A DNA stretch of 64,000 bases from Algoriphagus sp. PAP.12. Lineage in GTDB: Bacteria; Bacteroidota; Bacteroidia; Cytophagales; Cyclobacteriaceae. The first letter of the stretch is position 1. Every line of letters begins with the position of its first letter. Where the stretch lies: assembly GCF_026652115.1 (NCBI RefSeq), contig NZ_JAPPSQ010000012.1, positions 62,001 through 126,000 on the forward strand, in the 5' to 3' direction. The position numbers and the translations under genes are program-made. The notes beneath the pieces were generated by a model, which saw nothing but the letters and a program-made list of their open reading frames with translations, did no database searches and had not been told where the DNA came from. This document shows positions 34,724 to 44,017 of this stretch, piece by piece.

Positions 34724-35773
34724 ATGAAATTATCTGATTTCAAATTTGACGTACCAAAGAAACTTGTTGCATTATATCCGACTGAAAATCGTGATGAATC
34801 CCGCCTAATGGTGGTTCACAGGAAAACCGGTGAGATCGAACATAGATCATTCAAAGACATCATTGATTACTTCGGCGAAGGTGATGTTTTTGTAACAAAT
34901 GATACCAAGGTTTTCCCAGCGAGACTTTACGGGAACAAGGAAAAAACAGGTGCAGAAATCGAAGTATTCCTTCTTCGTGAATTGAACCCTGAATTGAGAC
35001 TTTGGGATGTATTAGTAGATCCAGCGAGAAAAATCAGAGTTGGGAATAAATTGTATTTCGGTGATTCTGATTTGGTAGCTGAAGTTATTGATAATACCAC
35101 TTCTAGAGGAAGAACTATCCGTTTCTTGTTTGATGGAACTGAAGAAGAGTTCCATAAGACTATAGACAGTTTGGGAGAAACTCCTCTTTTGAAAGAAATC
35201 ATCGAGCGTAAGATCGAGCCAGAAGACAGAGATAGATATCAAACAGTTTTTGCAAAGAATGTAGGTGCTGTTGCTGCTCCTACTGCTGGTTTACACTTCA
35301 CTCCTCATTTGTTGAAAAGACTAGAACTTCAAGGTGTCGAAGTGACTCCAATTACTTTGCACGTAGGTTTGGGTACCTTCCGTCAGGTTGACGTTGAAGA
35401 TTTGACCAAGCATAAAATGGATTCTGAGAATTATGATATTCCTGAAGGAACTGTTGATTTGGTGAATGAAGCCTTGGATAATAAAAAGAGAGTGGTAGCG
35501 GTCGGTACTACTTCTTTGAAAACCATTGAATCCTCTGTGACTGCAAATGGAAGATTAAAAGCTTCCAGCGGATGGACAGATAAATTCATCATTCCTCCTT
35601 ACGAATTCAAAATTGCAAATGCCTTGATCACCAACTTCCACTTGCCTGAGTCAACTTTGTTGATGACAGCAGCAGCTTTTGGAGGTTATGATCTGATCAT
35701 GAAAGCATATAAAGAGGCAATCAAAGAGAAATATCGATTCTTCTCCTACGGGGATGCGATGTTGATCCTTTAA
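34724..35773 (+). CDS. queA: tRNA preQ1(34) S-adenosylmethionine ribosyltransferase-isomerase
   Basis: 349 residues, full length. It transfers the ribosyl part of SAM to preQ1 in tRNA to make epoxyqueuosine. Typical stretches are [17 protein letters not shown] at the start, the PAGLH-type [27 protein letters not shown] and [20 protein letters not shown] strong terminator follows; it stands alone downstream of its own promoter. Confidence 0.96.
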   Translation: MKLSDFKFDVPKKLVALYPTENRDESRLMVVHRKTGEIEHRSFKDIIDYFGEGDVFVTNDTKVFPARLYGNKEKTGAEIEVFLLRELNPELRLWDVLVDPARKIRVGNKLYFGDSDLVAEVIDNTTSRGRTIRFLFDGTEEEFHKTIDSLGETPLLKEIIERKIEPEDRDRYQTVFAKNVGAVAAPTAGLHFTPHLLKRLELQGVEVTPITLHVGLGTFRQVDVEDLTKHKMDSENYDIPEGTVDLVNEALDNKKRVVAVGTTSLKTIESSVTANGRLKASSGWTDKFIIPPYEFKIANALITNFHLPESTLLMTAAAFGGYDLIMKAYKEAIKEKYRFFSYGDAMLIL

Positions 35774-35780
35774 TATTTAG

Positions 35781-35805
35781 AAGCTCCCGAAAGGGAGCTT
35801 TTTTT
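35781..35805 (+). terminator. queA terminator
   Basis: 8-bp stem AAGCTCCC/GGGAGCTT with a GAAA tetraloop and a T run. Confidence 0.92.
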
Positions 35806-35858
35806 GTATTTTCACTTTTTGATAATTCATACGTAATCGGACAGTAGTACTTAAGGGA

Positions 35859-35866
35859 TACTTTTG
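35859..35866 (+). promoter_or_regulatory. -7 element of ispD
   Basis: TACTTTTG; its position excludes the TTG at 35864 as start and supports ATG 35882. Confidence 0.6.
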
Positions 35867-35881
35867 TCAAAAATTCAATCC

Positions 35882-36559
35882 ATGAGAAAAGCTGCAGTTT
35901 TAGTGGCCGGAGGAAAGGGAACTCGAATGGGTGGGCCGATTTCCAAACAATATTTACCAATTGGCGGGAAGCCTATCTTGATGCATACTTTGGAGGTGTT
36001 TTTCAAAGTAGATCCTCAGATTGAGTTGATTTTGGTGATTCCAGAACTCGATTTCGACTATTGGAATGAATTGGTTGAGACTTTTGAATTTAAAATTCCT
36101 CATCAAGTTGTTTCAGGCGGAAATTCCAGATTTCAATCAGTAAAAAATGGATTGAATGCAATTCCTTTTCAAGTGGGGTTAGTTGCTATTCACGATGGAG
36201 TAAGGCCTTTTGTAAAGTCATCAGTGATTGAGTCAAGTTTTGAGGAAGCAGAAAGATCGGGGAGTGGAATTGCAGTGGTTTCTTTAAAAGACTCTATTCG
36301 AAAACTGACTGATGATGGAAAGTCTTTTTATCAAGAGAGACAATATTTCCGATTGGTTCAAACCCCTCAGACTTTTCAATTAGAGAAAATCAGAAAGGCT
36401 TTTCAGGTAACTGAAATTCCTCAATTCACAGATGATGCAACTGTCTATGAGCATCAGGGTTGGCAAGTCAGTTTGATTCCTGGAAATCCAGAGAATATCA
36501 AAATTACCACTCCAGAGGACATGGATTACGCTGAGTATCTCTTAAGCTTGAAAAAGTAA
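35882..36559 (+). CDS. ispD: 2-C-methyl-D-erythritol 4-phosphate cytidylyltransferase
   Basis: 225 residues. The CTP-binding loop AGGKGTRMGG (9-18) followed by SKQYLPIGGKPIL, the HDGVRPFV motif and the FTDDATVYE motif are those of IspD, the third enzyme of the non-mevalonate isoprenoid pathway (CTP plus MEP to CDP-ME). ATG at 35882 lies directly after the -7 element. A tandem terminator follows. Confidence 0.95.
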   Translation: MRKAAVLVAGGKGTRMGGPISKQYLPIGGKPILMHTLEVFFKVDPQIELILVIPELDFDYWNELVETFEFKIPHQVVSGGNSRFQSVKNGLNAIPFQVGLVAIHDGVRPFVKSSVIESSFEEAERSGSGIAVVSLKDSIRKLTDDGKSFYQERQYFRLVQTPQTFQLEKIRKAFQVTEIPQFTDDATVYEHQGWQVSLIPGNPENIKITTPEDMDYAEYLLSLKK

Positions 36560-36619
36560 AGTCGGTCAAATTTTTTGATGAATTTTCACCGACTTTTTCG
36601 GTGGTTTTACCGACTTTTT
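36558..36619 (+). terminator. ispD terminator with two alternative 3' arms
   Basis: One 5' arm AAAGTCGGT (36558-36566) can pair with ACCGACTTT at 36588-36596 or with an identical copy at 36609-36617. Each copy continues into T, giving two mutually exclusive terminators. Confidence 0.75.
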
Positions 36620-36658
36620 GATTACCTAGTCGAAATGTGATTCTCGTAATAGTGCCTC

Positions 36659-36680
36659 AATGATACATTTGGGTATCATT
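36659..36680 (+). promoter_or_regulatory. operator-like inverted repeat over the -7 element of the LiaF-like/LytSR operon
   Basis: AATGATAC-ATTTGG-GTATCATT, a perfect 8-bp inverted repeat that contains the -7 element TACATTTG (36664-36671). A protein bound here would block or recruit RNA polymerase. Confidence 0.55.
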
Positions 36681-36693
36681 AATCGACAAAGCA

Positions 36694-37530
36694 ATGGGAA
36701 AGTATTCTAATCCAAGATCCAGTAACGACGGTGGTATCGTCTTCGGGTTTATTATTATCGGTGTTGGCGTTCTTATTTTATTGAGAAAGCTGGGTTTTTA
36801 TTTCCCAGATTGGGTATTGTCCTGGCCAATGATTTTGGTAGGGGTAGGTATCGTCGTTTTGATCAAACATCAGTTCCAATCTTTCTTTGGGGCTATGATG
36901 TTGGGTTTTGGACTTTATTTCCTGGCCGAACGAGAATTTGGGTTTGACTTTGGAATAGAACGCTATGTTTTCCCTGTAGGCTTGATTTTATTGGGTATTT
37001 ATCTAGTGACCCAAAAGCAAAAGGAAAAACGCGTGATTGACAATGTACAGGAGCAAATGAGGAAGAAAACATTCCAATCTAGTACAGAATCTAAATTTTC
37101 CTCTGAAAACGTGGAGGATGCTAAAGTCGAGTCCGAAACGAATTACTCGAAAAGCTCTGCTGGAATGAGTGGAGTTTCTGGAATCTCTTACTCTGACAGT
37201 GTAAATATTGATGCGATCCTAAGTGGGGTAAGCAAAAGAATCCTATCAAAGAATTTTCAGGGTGGAAAGTTAACTGCTTTCATGGGAGGTGTTGATTTGG
37301 ATTTGAGTCAGGCAGATTTGAATGGTGTGGTGACTGTTCAGGTCGATGTGATCTTTGGAGGAATGAAATTGGTGGTGCCACCTCATTGGGATGTCAGAAC
37401 TGAAGTGACCAATATCGCGGCAGGAATTGAGGATAAGCGAATTTATCGTCAGGCGGAAGTCGATCCGGATAAGGTTTTAGTTTTGAAAGGAACAATCCTG
37501 TTCGGAGGTTTGGAAATCAAATCATTTTAA
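36694..37530 (+). CDS. LiaF-like membrane protein (cell-wall-active antibiotic response family)
   Basis: 278 residues: four short membrane helices in the first 110 residues (LiaF transmembrane domain pattern), a polar linker, and a C-terminal beta-helical domain (about 175-278) with GGKLTAFMGGVDLDLSQADL and FGGMKLVVPPHWDV, as in LiaF/VraT and DUF2154 proteins. LiaF is a negative partner of cell-envelope stress two-component systems in Firmicutes; here it precedes a LytS-type kinase and LytTR regulator, so an envelope-sensing role is plausible. First gene of the operon, 27 bases before the kinase. Confidence 0.85.
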   Translation: MGKYSNPRSSNDGGIVFGFIIIGVGVLILLRKLGFYFPDWVLSWPMILVGVGIVVLIKHQFQSFFGAMMLGFGLYFLAEREFGFDFGIERYVFPVGLILLGIYLVTQKQKEKRVIDNVQEQMRKKTFQSSTESKFSSENVEDAKVESETNYSKSSAGMSGVSGISYSDSVNIDAILSGVSKRILSKNFQGGKLTAFMGGVDLDLSQADLNGVVTVQVDVIFGGMKLVVPPHWDVRTEVTNIAAGIEDKRIYRQAEVDPDKVLVLKGTILFGGLEIKSF

Positions 37531-37557
37531 CGACCTTCCTAGCTAAAAGCAAACGTT

Positions 37558-38598
37558 TTGTTTTCTAAGGCCTTTTCTACCCCAACCAAAGCGAATTTCA
37601 TCATTCAAGGAGCCGGAATTATCTGGCTCCTTGCTACGTCTGTCATTCTTCATTTTTATGGGATTGATTGGATGGTGGCCTTGAGTGATGGTGCTATCTA
37701 TTCTTTGATTTTCATTGGGGGCGTGTTTATTCTTGATCGGATTTTCAGTTCGTATATTCCCAAAGGAGCTAATACTTGGCTTCTTTTGATTTTGCCAGTT
37801 GTATTGAGTTTAGTTGGAGCTCTATTTCATAGATACACGCTACAATGGCTCTTCTCTGAAGAAGTAGGCTTTAAAGCCATTTTAAAAAATCATTTTTACT
37901 TGAGGTGGATGATTTTGGCTATCGTGGAGATTATGGTGACATTGCTTGCGATAGTAGTTTCCAAATTGGAGCAACAGGAGGAAAGTCAAAAACGGGAATT
38001 GCATATTTTGGAACTGTCCAAGGAAGCGGAATTGACTCAAATTCGTCAGCAATTGCAACCTCACTTTCTTTTTAATAGCTTGAATTCCGTCAATGCATTA
38101 GTTGTTTCACAGCCTCAAAAAGCAAGAGAGATGGTTTTACAGCTTTCTGATTTTCTTCGAGGAACTATCCGGAAAAATCATCAGGAATGGATCAGGTTGG
38201 AGGAAGAACTGGATTACTTGAAGATGTACCTGGATATTGAGAAAGTTAGGTTTGGTCATAGACTTCAAGTTGAGTTTGCAGTGTCTGATGAAGCGTTAAA
38301 AATGAAATTGCCCCAACTTTTAATTCAGCCTTTACTTGAAAATGCCATCAAACATGGTTTGTATGGTATGACTGGCGATGTTGAAATCATCCTGACTGCT
38401 GTCAAAGAAAATAACTACTTGGTGCTAAAAGGGACCAATCCCTATGATCCAGAGGTTCCTTCTCCGATAGGAAAAGGATTTGGGTTGAGTTCAGTTGAAA
38501 GACGATTGTATTTACTTTTTGGAAGAAGTGATTTGTTGAAAAAAGGAGGGGAAAATGGTGTTTTCACGGTTCAACTTAAGATTCCACAATTGAAATGA
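37558..38598 (+). CDS. LytS-type sensor histidine kinase
   Basis: 346 residues: four membrane helices (about 14-135), a short coiled coil, then a His_kinase domain with the acceptor H169 in QLQPHFLFNSLN and an HATPase_c domain with LIQPLLENAIKHGL and KGFGLSSVERRL. The only near start is TTG at 37558. The stop overlaps the regulator's ATG (38595-38598), giving tight coupling with the LytTR gene. The signal is unknown. Confidence 0.9.
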   Translation: MFSKAFSTPTKANFIIQGAGIIWLLATSVILHFYGIDWMVALSDGAIYSLIFIGGVFILDRIFSSYIPKGANTWLLLILPVVLSLVGALFHRYTLQWLFSEEVGFKAILKNHFYLRWMILAIVEIMVTLLAIVVSKLEQQEESQKRELHILELSKEAELTQIRQQLQPHFLFNSLNSVNALVVSQPQKAREMVLQLSDFLRGTIRKNHQEWIRLEEELDYLKMYLDIEKVRFGHRLQVEFAVSDEALKMKLPQLLIQPLLENAIKHGLYGMTGDVEIILTAVKENNYLVLKGTNPYDPEVPSPIGKGFGLSSVERRLYLLFGRSDLLKKGGENGVFTVQLKIPQLK

Positions 38599-39317
38599 TC
38601 AGGACCATAATTATAGACGATGAGCCTTTGGCTGCTGGAATTGTAAGGGAGTTTCTAGCTGAGTTTCCACAGTTTGAAATTGTAGATCAATGCGAAGATG
38701 GTTTTCAGGCGATGAAATCCATTCAAAAGCATCAGCCGGATTTATTGTTTTTGGATGTGCAAATGCCCAAAATCACTGGATTCGAATTGCTGGAATTATT
38801 GGATGAGCCTCCGGCGGTCATATTTACCACTGCATTTGATCAATATGCGCTGAAAGCTTTCGATGCGCAGGCTGTGGATTATTTATTAAAGCCCTTTTCA
38901 CAGGATAGGTTTAGACAGGCCATTGAGAGGTTTTTAAGCACTCAAGAGAAAGAGATCGATGCTTCTGGGATTCAGGATTTGGCTGAGAAGAGTAATCGGC
39001 TAGTAGTCCGCGTAAAGAATGAAATTAAAATCATCCCAGTCTCTGAGGTGATGTATTTTGAAGCCCAAGATGATTATATCGCCATTCACACAGATTCTGG
39101 TCAGTTTCTCAAAAAGATGACCATGAAGTCTTTGGAGGAATCTTTATCACCAGATCAGTTTGCAAGAATTCATCGCTCTTATATGTTGAATTTGAATCAA
39201 ATCACGAGGATTGAGTCTTATGAAAGAGATAGTTATTTGGTCTTTTTGAAAAATGGAGAAAAGCTTCCGGTAAGTAAGACCGGGTATGCAAGACTCAGAC
39301 AAGTGCTGGGTTTATAA
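38595..39317 (+). CDS. LytTR-family response regulator
   Basis: 240 residues. Receiver domain with D8/D9 and phospho-acceptor D54 in LLFLDVQMPK; a LytTR DNA-binding domain (about 138-238) with VMYFEAQDDYIAIHT and ARIHRSYMLNLNQI. LytTR domains bind pairs of direct repeats; none was located by eye next to the operon, though the inverted repeat at 36659-36680 might be relevant. Third gene of LiaF-like/LytS/LytTR. Confidence 0.93.
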   Translation: MIRTIIIDDEPLAAGIVREFLAEFPQFEIVDQCEDGFQAMKSIQKHQPDLLFLDVQMPKITGFELLELLDEPPAVIFTTAFDQYALKAFDAQAVDYLLKPFSQDRFRQAIERFLSTQEKEIDASGIQDLAEKSNRLVVRVKNEIKIIPVSEVMYFEAQDDYIAIHTDSGQFLKKMTMKSLEESLSPDQFARIHRSYMLNLNQITRIESYERDSYLVFLKNGEKLPVSKTGYARLRQVLGL

Positions 39318-39325
39318 AAAAGAAA

Positions 39326-39345
39326 GCCCCGATTGAGATCGGGGC
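39326..39345 (-). terminator. terminator between LytTR gene and the DUF2795 gene
   Basis: 8-bp stem GCCCCGAT/ATCGGGGC with a TGAG loop; the T run lies on the minus strand side, so it mainly serves the DUF2795 gene. Confidence 0.75.
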
Positions 39346-39357
39346 AGTGCTTTGTAT

Positions 39358-39579
39358 TTAATATTCGTCCTCGTTGAAGAAGAAGTCGTCTTTCGTCGGA
39401 TAATCCGGCCAGATCTCTTCAATCGTTTCATAGGGCTCTCCGTCATCCTCCAATTCCTGAAGATTTTCCACTACTTCTAGTGGCGCTCCAGATCGGATTC
39501 CGTAATCAATAAGCTCATCCTTGGTTGCTGGCCAGGGAGCGTCCTCAAGGTAGGATGCTAGTTCAAGTGTCCAGTACAT
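39358..39579 (-). CDS. DUF2795 small acidic protein
   Basis: 73 residues, very acidic, with the DUF2795 pattern: YLEDAPWPATKDELIDYGIRSGAPLEVVENL. Small proteins of this family are conserved in Bacteroidota, function unknown. No signal or membrane segment. Stands between two convergently oriented units, 77 bases downstream of the DUF349 gene, and may be in its operon. Confidence 0.85.
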   Translation of the reverse strand: MYWTLELASYLEDAPWPATKDELIDYGIRSGAPLEVVENLQELEDDGEPYETIEEIWPDYPTKDDFFFNEDEY

Positions 39580-39656
39580 AGTGTTTATTTTAAGGTGTTC
39601 CGGATTTTAAGGTTGCAAAATTATCTTTTTTTTTAAATATGTAATCGTGTACTGAT

Positions 39657-40904
39657 TTATTTAAAAGAAAGTTGCTTCAAAATATAATTTTTTACGTCAA
39701 CTTTTCTTTTCAGACCGAATAGTTTTTTCTTCATCATGATTTCAAAGTCGCTACTTCTTGTCTGAAAATTATCAGAATTTCCTTGAGCGGTCTCATATTC
39801 AGTTTGATCTCTGTGAAGCAAATCCTTCAACAAAGCTGTTTTGATCTGAATCTGTTCTGCCTCTGGTTTTTCGTCAAAATCAGCATATTTCCCATGAACT
39901 AATTTTTCCAAGAAAGCTTTCTCAAAAACGATGTCAGAGAAGAATTGGAAAGATCTGGCCAATAAGTTGGCATCTTTCGGTTTGCGAGGGGGTAATTTTC
40001 TCCACTCTTGCTGAATTTCCTTGGCTCGGTTGATTAATATAGGAGTAGTCGGCTGACTTGCTAATCTTTTGATTTCGTCAGTCAGAGTCTCTACTTTCTT
40101 CATGACCTCGCGCGGATGCATTTGAGGGCCGGGATTTAGGGTTCTCTTATATCTGGAGAAGATCCTATTGTTCAGTCGAGAGAATTCATCCCAAAGTGGT
40201 TGTCTCTTTTCGGCAGGAACTTTCCCGGCAGATTTCCACTCTTTTTGAATTTTTTTACTGATTTCAAAGGCCATTTTGGCATCAGGAAGGTCATGTGCTT
40301 CTCTAGCCTGAACCACCAACGCTTCATAAACTTTGATGTTTTCTTCAGCCTGAAGAGCCAATCCTTCATAGAAATGTCTTCTATTTTCGAAAAAATGCTG
40401 CACAGAATCATTGAATTGTGCTTCGATTTCTTCCTGAATTTCCTTTTCGACTGGTCCAGTTTTGATCCATCTCAATTTTAGCTCTTTGTAAAATTCAGTG
40501 GTTTCTCTCCAGTCCGTGTCATCTTTTTTGGATTCAGCCTCTAGGATCAAGGCCTGCTTAACCTCCAAATTTTTGGTCCGGTTTGCCTGAATGATCTCAT
40601 TGAGGAATTCTTCTTGTTGATTCAGTTCGTCGATCAAAGGGATAAAGTCACCCAAAGCGTCTGATTCATAGAGAGAATCGCGAAGGTGAATCAATTTCAT
40701 TAGAAAAGAGCCTTTGTTTTGGTTCTCCTGGATATCGGTCTTGAGCTTTTCTACTTTTTCTTTCAGTTGCTCAAAGCGACCTTCAAAATAAGCTAGGGTA
40801 GAGGCTTCGTCCTCTTTTACTTCACCGATCTCCCTATCTGCTGTTCCAAGAAATCCCTTCAAATAAACTTTATCGTCTTTAATGTATCCATACGGATGCT
40901 CCAT
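39657..40904 (-). CDS. DUF349-domain protein
   Basis: 415 residues, mostly helical, with repeated DUF349 units: FYKELKLRWIKTGPVEKEI, KIQKEWKSAGKVPAEKRQPLWDEF and EIQQEWRKLPPRKPKDANLL. The family forms coiled-coil rods; cellular role unknown. ATG at 40904 (MEHPYGYIKDDKVYLKG) matches the conserved N-terminus; a longer frame to 40994 only adds an unlikely hydrophobic lead. Faces away from ettA across 130 bases. Confidence 0.85.
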   Translation of the reverse strand: MEHPYGYIKDDKVYLKGFLGTADREIGEVKEDEASTLAYFEGRFEQLKEKVEKLKTDIQENQNKGSFLMKLIHLRDSLYESDALGDFIPLIDELNQQEEFLNEIIQANRTKNLEVKQALILEAESKKDDTDWRETTEFYKELKLRWIKTGPVEKEIQEEIEAQFNDSVQHFFENRRHFYEGLALQAEENIKVYEALVVQAREAHDLPDAKMAFEISKKIQKEWKSAGKVPAEKRQPLWDEFSRLNNRIFSRYKRTLNPGPQMHPREVMKKVETLTDEIKRLASQPTTPILINRAKEIQQEWRKLPPRKPKDANLLARSFQFFSDIVFEKAFLEKLVHGKYADFDEKPEAEQIQIKTALLKDLLHRDQTEYETAQGNSDNFQTRSSDFEIMMKKKLFGLKRKVDVKNYILKQLSFK

Positions 40905-40991
40905 TGTTCTACAGTAGGTTAGGTGGTCGTTTTCAATTTTCCGCAAATTAATTAATTCAAAAGCACTTATCCTAAGAAAGGGCTTTTTTTG

Positions 40992-40999
40992 CATCTTTG
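40992..40999 (+). promoter_or_regulatory. -7-like element of ettA
   Basis: CATCTTTG, one base off TAnnTTTG, 35 bases before the start. Confidence 0.45.
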
Positions 41000-41034
41000 C
41001 TCTTTAACGCAAATTTTCAAGAAAAATTCAACGC

Positions 41035-42714
41035 ATGAGCGCAGAAAAAATCATCTTTTCCATGGCTGGTGTCTCCAAAGTCTACCCGCCACAGAAAAAA
41101 GTTCTTAAAGATATCTACCTCTCATTTTTTTATGGAGCCAAAATCGGTGTCCTAGGTCTTAACGGTTCCGGTAAGTCTTCCTTGCTGAGAATCATCGCCG
41201 GCATGGACAAAGATTACCTTGGTGAAGTAGTCTTCTCTCCGGGATATACCGTCGGAATGCTAGAGCAAGAGCCTCAATTGGATCCAAATAAAACTGTCAA
41301 AGAGGTCGTCGAAGAAGCAGTTGCTGACACGGTTAATTTGCTGAAAGAATTCGAAGAAATCAACGAAAAGTTTATGGATCCTGCATTGATGGATGATATG
41401 GATGCCATGAACAAGCTGATCGAGCGTCAGGGAGAAGTTCAGGAAAAACTGGATGCCGCAAATGCTTGGGAGCTAGACGTGATGCTGGACAAAGCCATGG
41501 ATGCTTTGAGACTCCCGCCAAGTGATGCCATCGTAGGCAATCTTTCAGGGGGTGAAAAAAGGAGAGTGGCACTTTGTCGCTTATTGCTTCAGGAACCTGA
41601 TGTCTTGCTTCTGGATGAACCTACCAACCACTTGGATGCGGAATCTGTACATTGGTTGGAGCAGCACCTACAACATTATAAAGGAACTGTCATTGCAGTA
41701 ACTCACGATAGATACTTCTTGGATAATGTAGCAGGCTGGATTTTGGAATTGGATCGTGGAGAAGGTATTCCTTGGAAAGGAAATTATTCTTCTTGGTTGG
41801 ATCAAAAGCAGCAGCGATTGAAGCAGGAAGAGAAAACAGAATCTAAGCGTCAAAAGACCTTGGAGCGAGAATTGGAGTGGATCAGAATGTCTCCAAAAGC
41901 CCGCCAGTCCAAAGGAAAGGCTCGTTTGAACGCCTATGATAAATTAATCGGAGAAGAGTCCAAAGAGAAAGAAGCGAAGTTGGAATTATTTATCCCACCG
42001 GGACCGAGATTGGGTGCTAAGGTGATCGAAGCCAACAATGTTTCCAAAGCTTATGGAGATAAATTATTGTTCGAAAACCTAAGTTTTGCACTTCCTCAAG
42101 GTGGTATTGTGGGGATCATTGGTCCAAATGGCGCCGGTAAAACGACCCTCTTCAAATTGATCACTGGTCAGGAAAAACCTGATTCTGGGAATTTCGAAGT
42201 GGGCGAGACAGTAAAGCTGGCCTATGTGGATCAAGAGCATGATACGTTGGATGCAAATAAGACGGTTTACCAGACTATTTCTGAGGGCAATGAGCTGATG
42301 AAATTGGGTAATAAGGAAGTGAATTCCAGAGCCTATGTTTCCAAGTTCAACTTTGCTGGATCTGATCAGGAGAAAAAAGTAGGAGTTCTTTCCGGCGGTG
42401 AAAGAAATCGGGTTCACTTGGCTTTGACCCTAAAAGAAGGCGGTAACCTTTTGCTTTTGGATGAACCTACCAACGACTTGGATGTGAATACACTTCGAGC
42501 GCTGGAAGAGGCCTTGGAAAACTTCGGTGGCTGTGCAGTGATTATCTCCCACGACCGTTGGTTCTTGGATAGAATCTGTACACATATCCTTGCTTTTGAG
42601 GGAGATTCTCAAGTGTATTGGTTTGAAGGGAACTTCTCCGATTACGAAGAGAACAAGAAGAAGCGTCTGGGTGATCAGGCCCCATCTAGAATCAGATATA
42701 AAAATTTGAAGTAA
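41035..42714 (+). CDS. ettA: energy-dependent translational throttle EttA (ABC-F)
   Basis: 559 residues with two ABC domains and no membrane part. Walker A motifs are GLNGSGKSS (41-49) and GPNGAGKTT; both signatures LSGGEKRR and LSGGERNR and both Walker B LLLDEPTN(H/D) are intact. The linker is the EttA type (KQEEKTESKRQKTLERELEWIRMSPKARQ). EttA binds the ribosomal E site and gates the first peptide bonds according to energy charge. Single gene, followed by an imperfect hairpin. Confidence 0.95.
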   Translation: MSAEKIIFSMAGVSKVYPPQKKVLKDIYLSFFYGAKIGVLGLNGSGKSSLLRIIAGMDKDYLGEVVFSPGYTVGMLEQEPQLDPNKTVKEVVEEAVADTVNLLKEFEEINEKFMDPALMDDMDAMNKLIERQGEVQEKLDAANAWELDVMLDKAMDALRLPPSDAIVGNLSGGEKRRVALCRLLLQEPDVLLLDEPTNHLDAESVHWLEQHLQHYKGTVIAVTHDRYFLDNVAGWILELDRGEGIPWKGNYSSWLDQKQQRLKQEEKTESKRQKTLERELEWIRMSPKARQSKGKARLNAYDKLIGEESKEKEAKLELFIPPGPRLGAKVIEANNVSKAYGDKLLFENLSFALPQGGIVGIIGPNGAGKTTLFKLITGQEKPDSGNFEVGETVKLAYVDQEHDTLDANKTVYQTISEGNELMKLGNKEVNSRAYVSKFNFAGSDQEKKVGVLSGGERNRVHLALTLKEGGNLLLLDEPTNDLDVNTLRALEEALENFGGCAVIISHDRWFLDRICTHILAFEGDSQVYWFEGNFSDYEENKKKRLGDQAPSRIRYKNLK

Positions 42715-42738
42715 AATTCTGAAAGTTAAAATCACAAG

Positions 42739-42782
42739 GCTAAAACCCTCCGGTCCGAAAGAATGGGAGGATTTTAGCTTTG
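42739..42782 (+). terminator. imperfect terminator-like hairpin after ettA
   Basis: GCTAAAA and CCTCC pair with GGAGG and TTTTAGC (one mismatch between); the T run is weak. Confidence 0.5.
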
Positions 42783-42821
42783 TGAATAGTTTTTGAATAA
42801 AATCAGAATCAACCTTTGAGT

Positions 42822-42845
42822 TGACTTACTTAAGAAAGTAAGTCA
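42822..42845 (+). promoter_or_regulatory. perfect inverted repeat upstream of the beta-propeller gene
   Basis: TGACTTACTT-AAGA-AAGTAAGTCA, 10-bp arms, 52 bases before the start codon at 42897. No T run, so more likely operator or leader hairpin than terminator. Confidence 0.5.
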
Positions 42846-42896
42846 TGTCCTTGTGAAGGCTTTGAAATTGAGTATATTAATGCCTTTCAAAAATAG

Positions 42897-43967
42897 ATGC
42901 GATATATTTTTATAAGGACTTTTCTCTTGGTATTTGTTTTTTTGGGCGAATTAAGTGAAGGGTTTGCTCAAAATGCTAACGTAAGGAATCAAGGAGGATT
43001 TGAAAGGAGGACACCATCACCTGCTGTAGACCCAGATTCTCCAGTGGAGAGTTATGGAGCAACCCCTAGTGAGGCACTTTTGGTAGGAGAAAAAGATGCA
43101 GGTCGACTGGTAATTATTGACCCCGAATCTCTAGAGATAGTCGCTCGAATTCCAGTTGGAGGGAATTTGCATGAATTGGCGACGGATGGGCGATATGTGT
43201 ATTTGGGCTCCAATCTTCCAGGGATAACAGTGGTAGACGCAGTGGCTCAGAAAAGAGTGGAGTCAATTGATATCAGTCCTTTCGGAAGGCCCCACGCGAT
43301 TACCTTTGCCGGAAAGCATCTTTATATCGGCCATGAGAGAAGTAGGCTGATTTCACGATATGATCCCATAACTAAAAAGTTTGATGAGGTGATAGGACTG
43401 CCCGGGGGATCTCATTTATTGATTGTTACGCCTGATGAAAAACACATTTATACTGCGAGTTCTAATGGGCAATTGATTTCTATCATTGATAAAGTAACTT
43501 CTTCAAACGGTTCTACAACTTTGTCATTTACTTCTTTTCCGGGTGATACCAGAATGGAAGGAATGACTCTGTCTCCAGATGGTAATGAATTTTGGGTTCT
43601 TCATATGAATCAAAAAAAGATTTCAGTGATAAATGTGCCTGAAAAAAGATTGATTGAAACCATTGAGTTTGAAGGAAGCTTAAATAACAGGATTCGATTT
43701 TCTAGAGATGGAAAGTATGTTTTCCTTAACGAGTTGAATGGGAACGAACTTCGGGTGTATGATGCATCTACAAGAAAGGAAATCAAGAGAATTGATGTTG
43801 GAGCTGGTGGAGAGGGGATTTTTATGGATCCAGTTCGTCCAAGAGCATATTACGCAGTCAGTGCAGGAAATAAATTGGTGGTGATTGACACAAACACTTT
43901 AACTGTAATCAAAGAAATTCAGGGCCTGCTAAACCCTGATGGAATGGATTGGTATTCGGCAAAGTGA
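42897..43967 (+). CDS. exported YVTN/YncE-like beta-propeller protein
   Basis: 356 residues with a signal peptide (cleavage near GFAQ, residue about 25) and a seven-bladed-type propeller with repeated blades such as GRLVIIDPESLEIVARIPVGG and GNKLVVIDTNTLTVIKEIQG. The family binds ligands or proteins outside the cytoplasm; the role is unknown. Unusually short polar segment (about 26-55) before the first blade. Single gene with a perfect inverted repeat in its leader. Confidence 0.82.
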   Translation: MRYIFIRTFLLVFVFLGELSEGFAQNANVRNQGGFERRTPSPAVDPDSPVESYGATPSEALLVGEKDAGRLVIIDPESLEIVARIPVGGNLHELATDGRYVYLGSNLPGITVVDAVAQKRVESIDISPFGRPHAITFAGKHLYIGHERSRLISRYDPITKKFDEVIGLPGGSHLLIVTPDEKHIYTASSNGQLISIIDKVTSSNGSTTLSFTSFPGDTRMEGMTLSPDGNEFWVLHMNQKKISVINVPEKRLIETIEFEGSLNNRIRFSRDGKYVFLNELNGNELRVYDASTRKEIKRIDVGAGGEGIFMDPVRPRAYYAVSAGNKLVVIDTNTLTVIKEIQGLLNPDGMDWYSAK

Positions 43968-44017
43968 TGTTTTTTTGATTGATGATAGAAAAAAACAATT
44001 AGATTCTCCCCTTTGAA

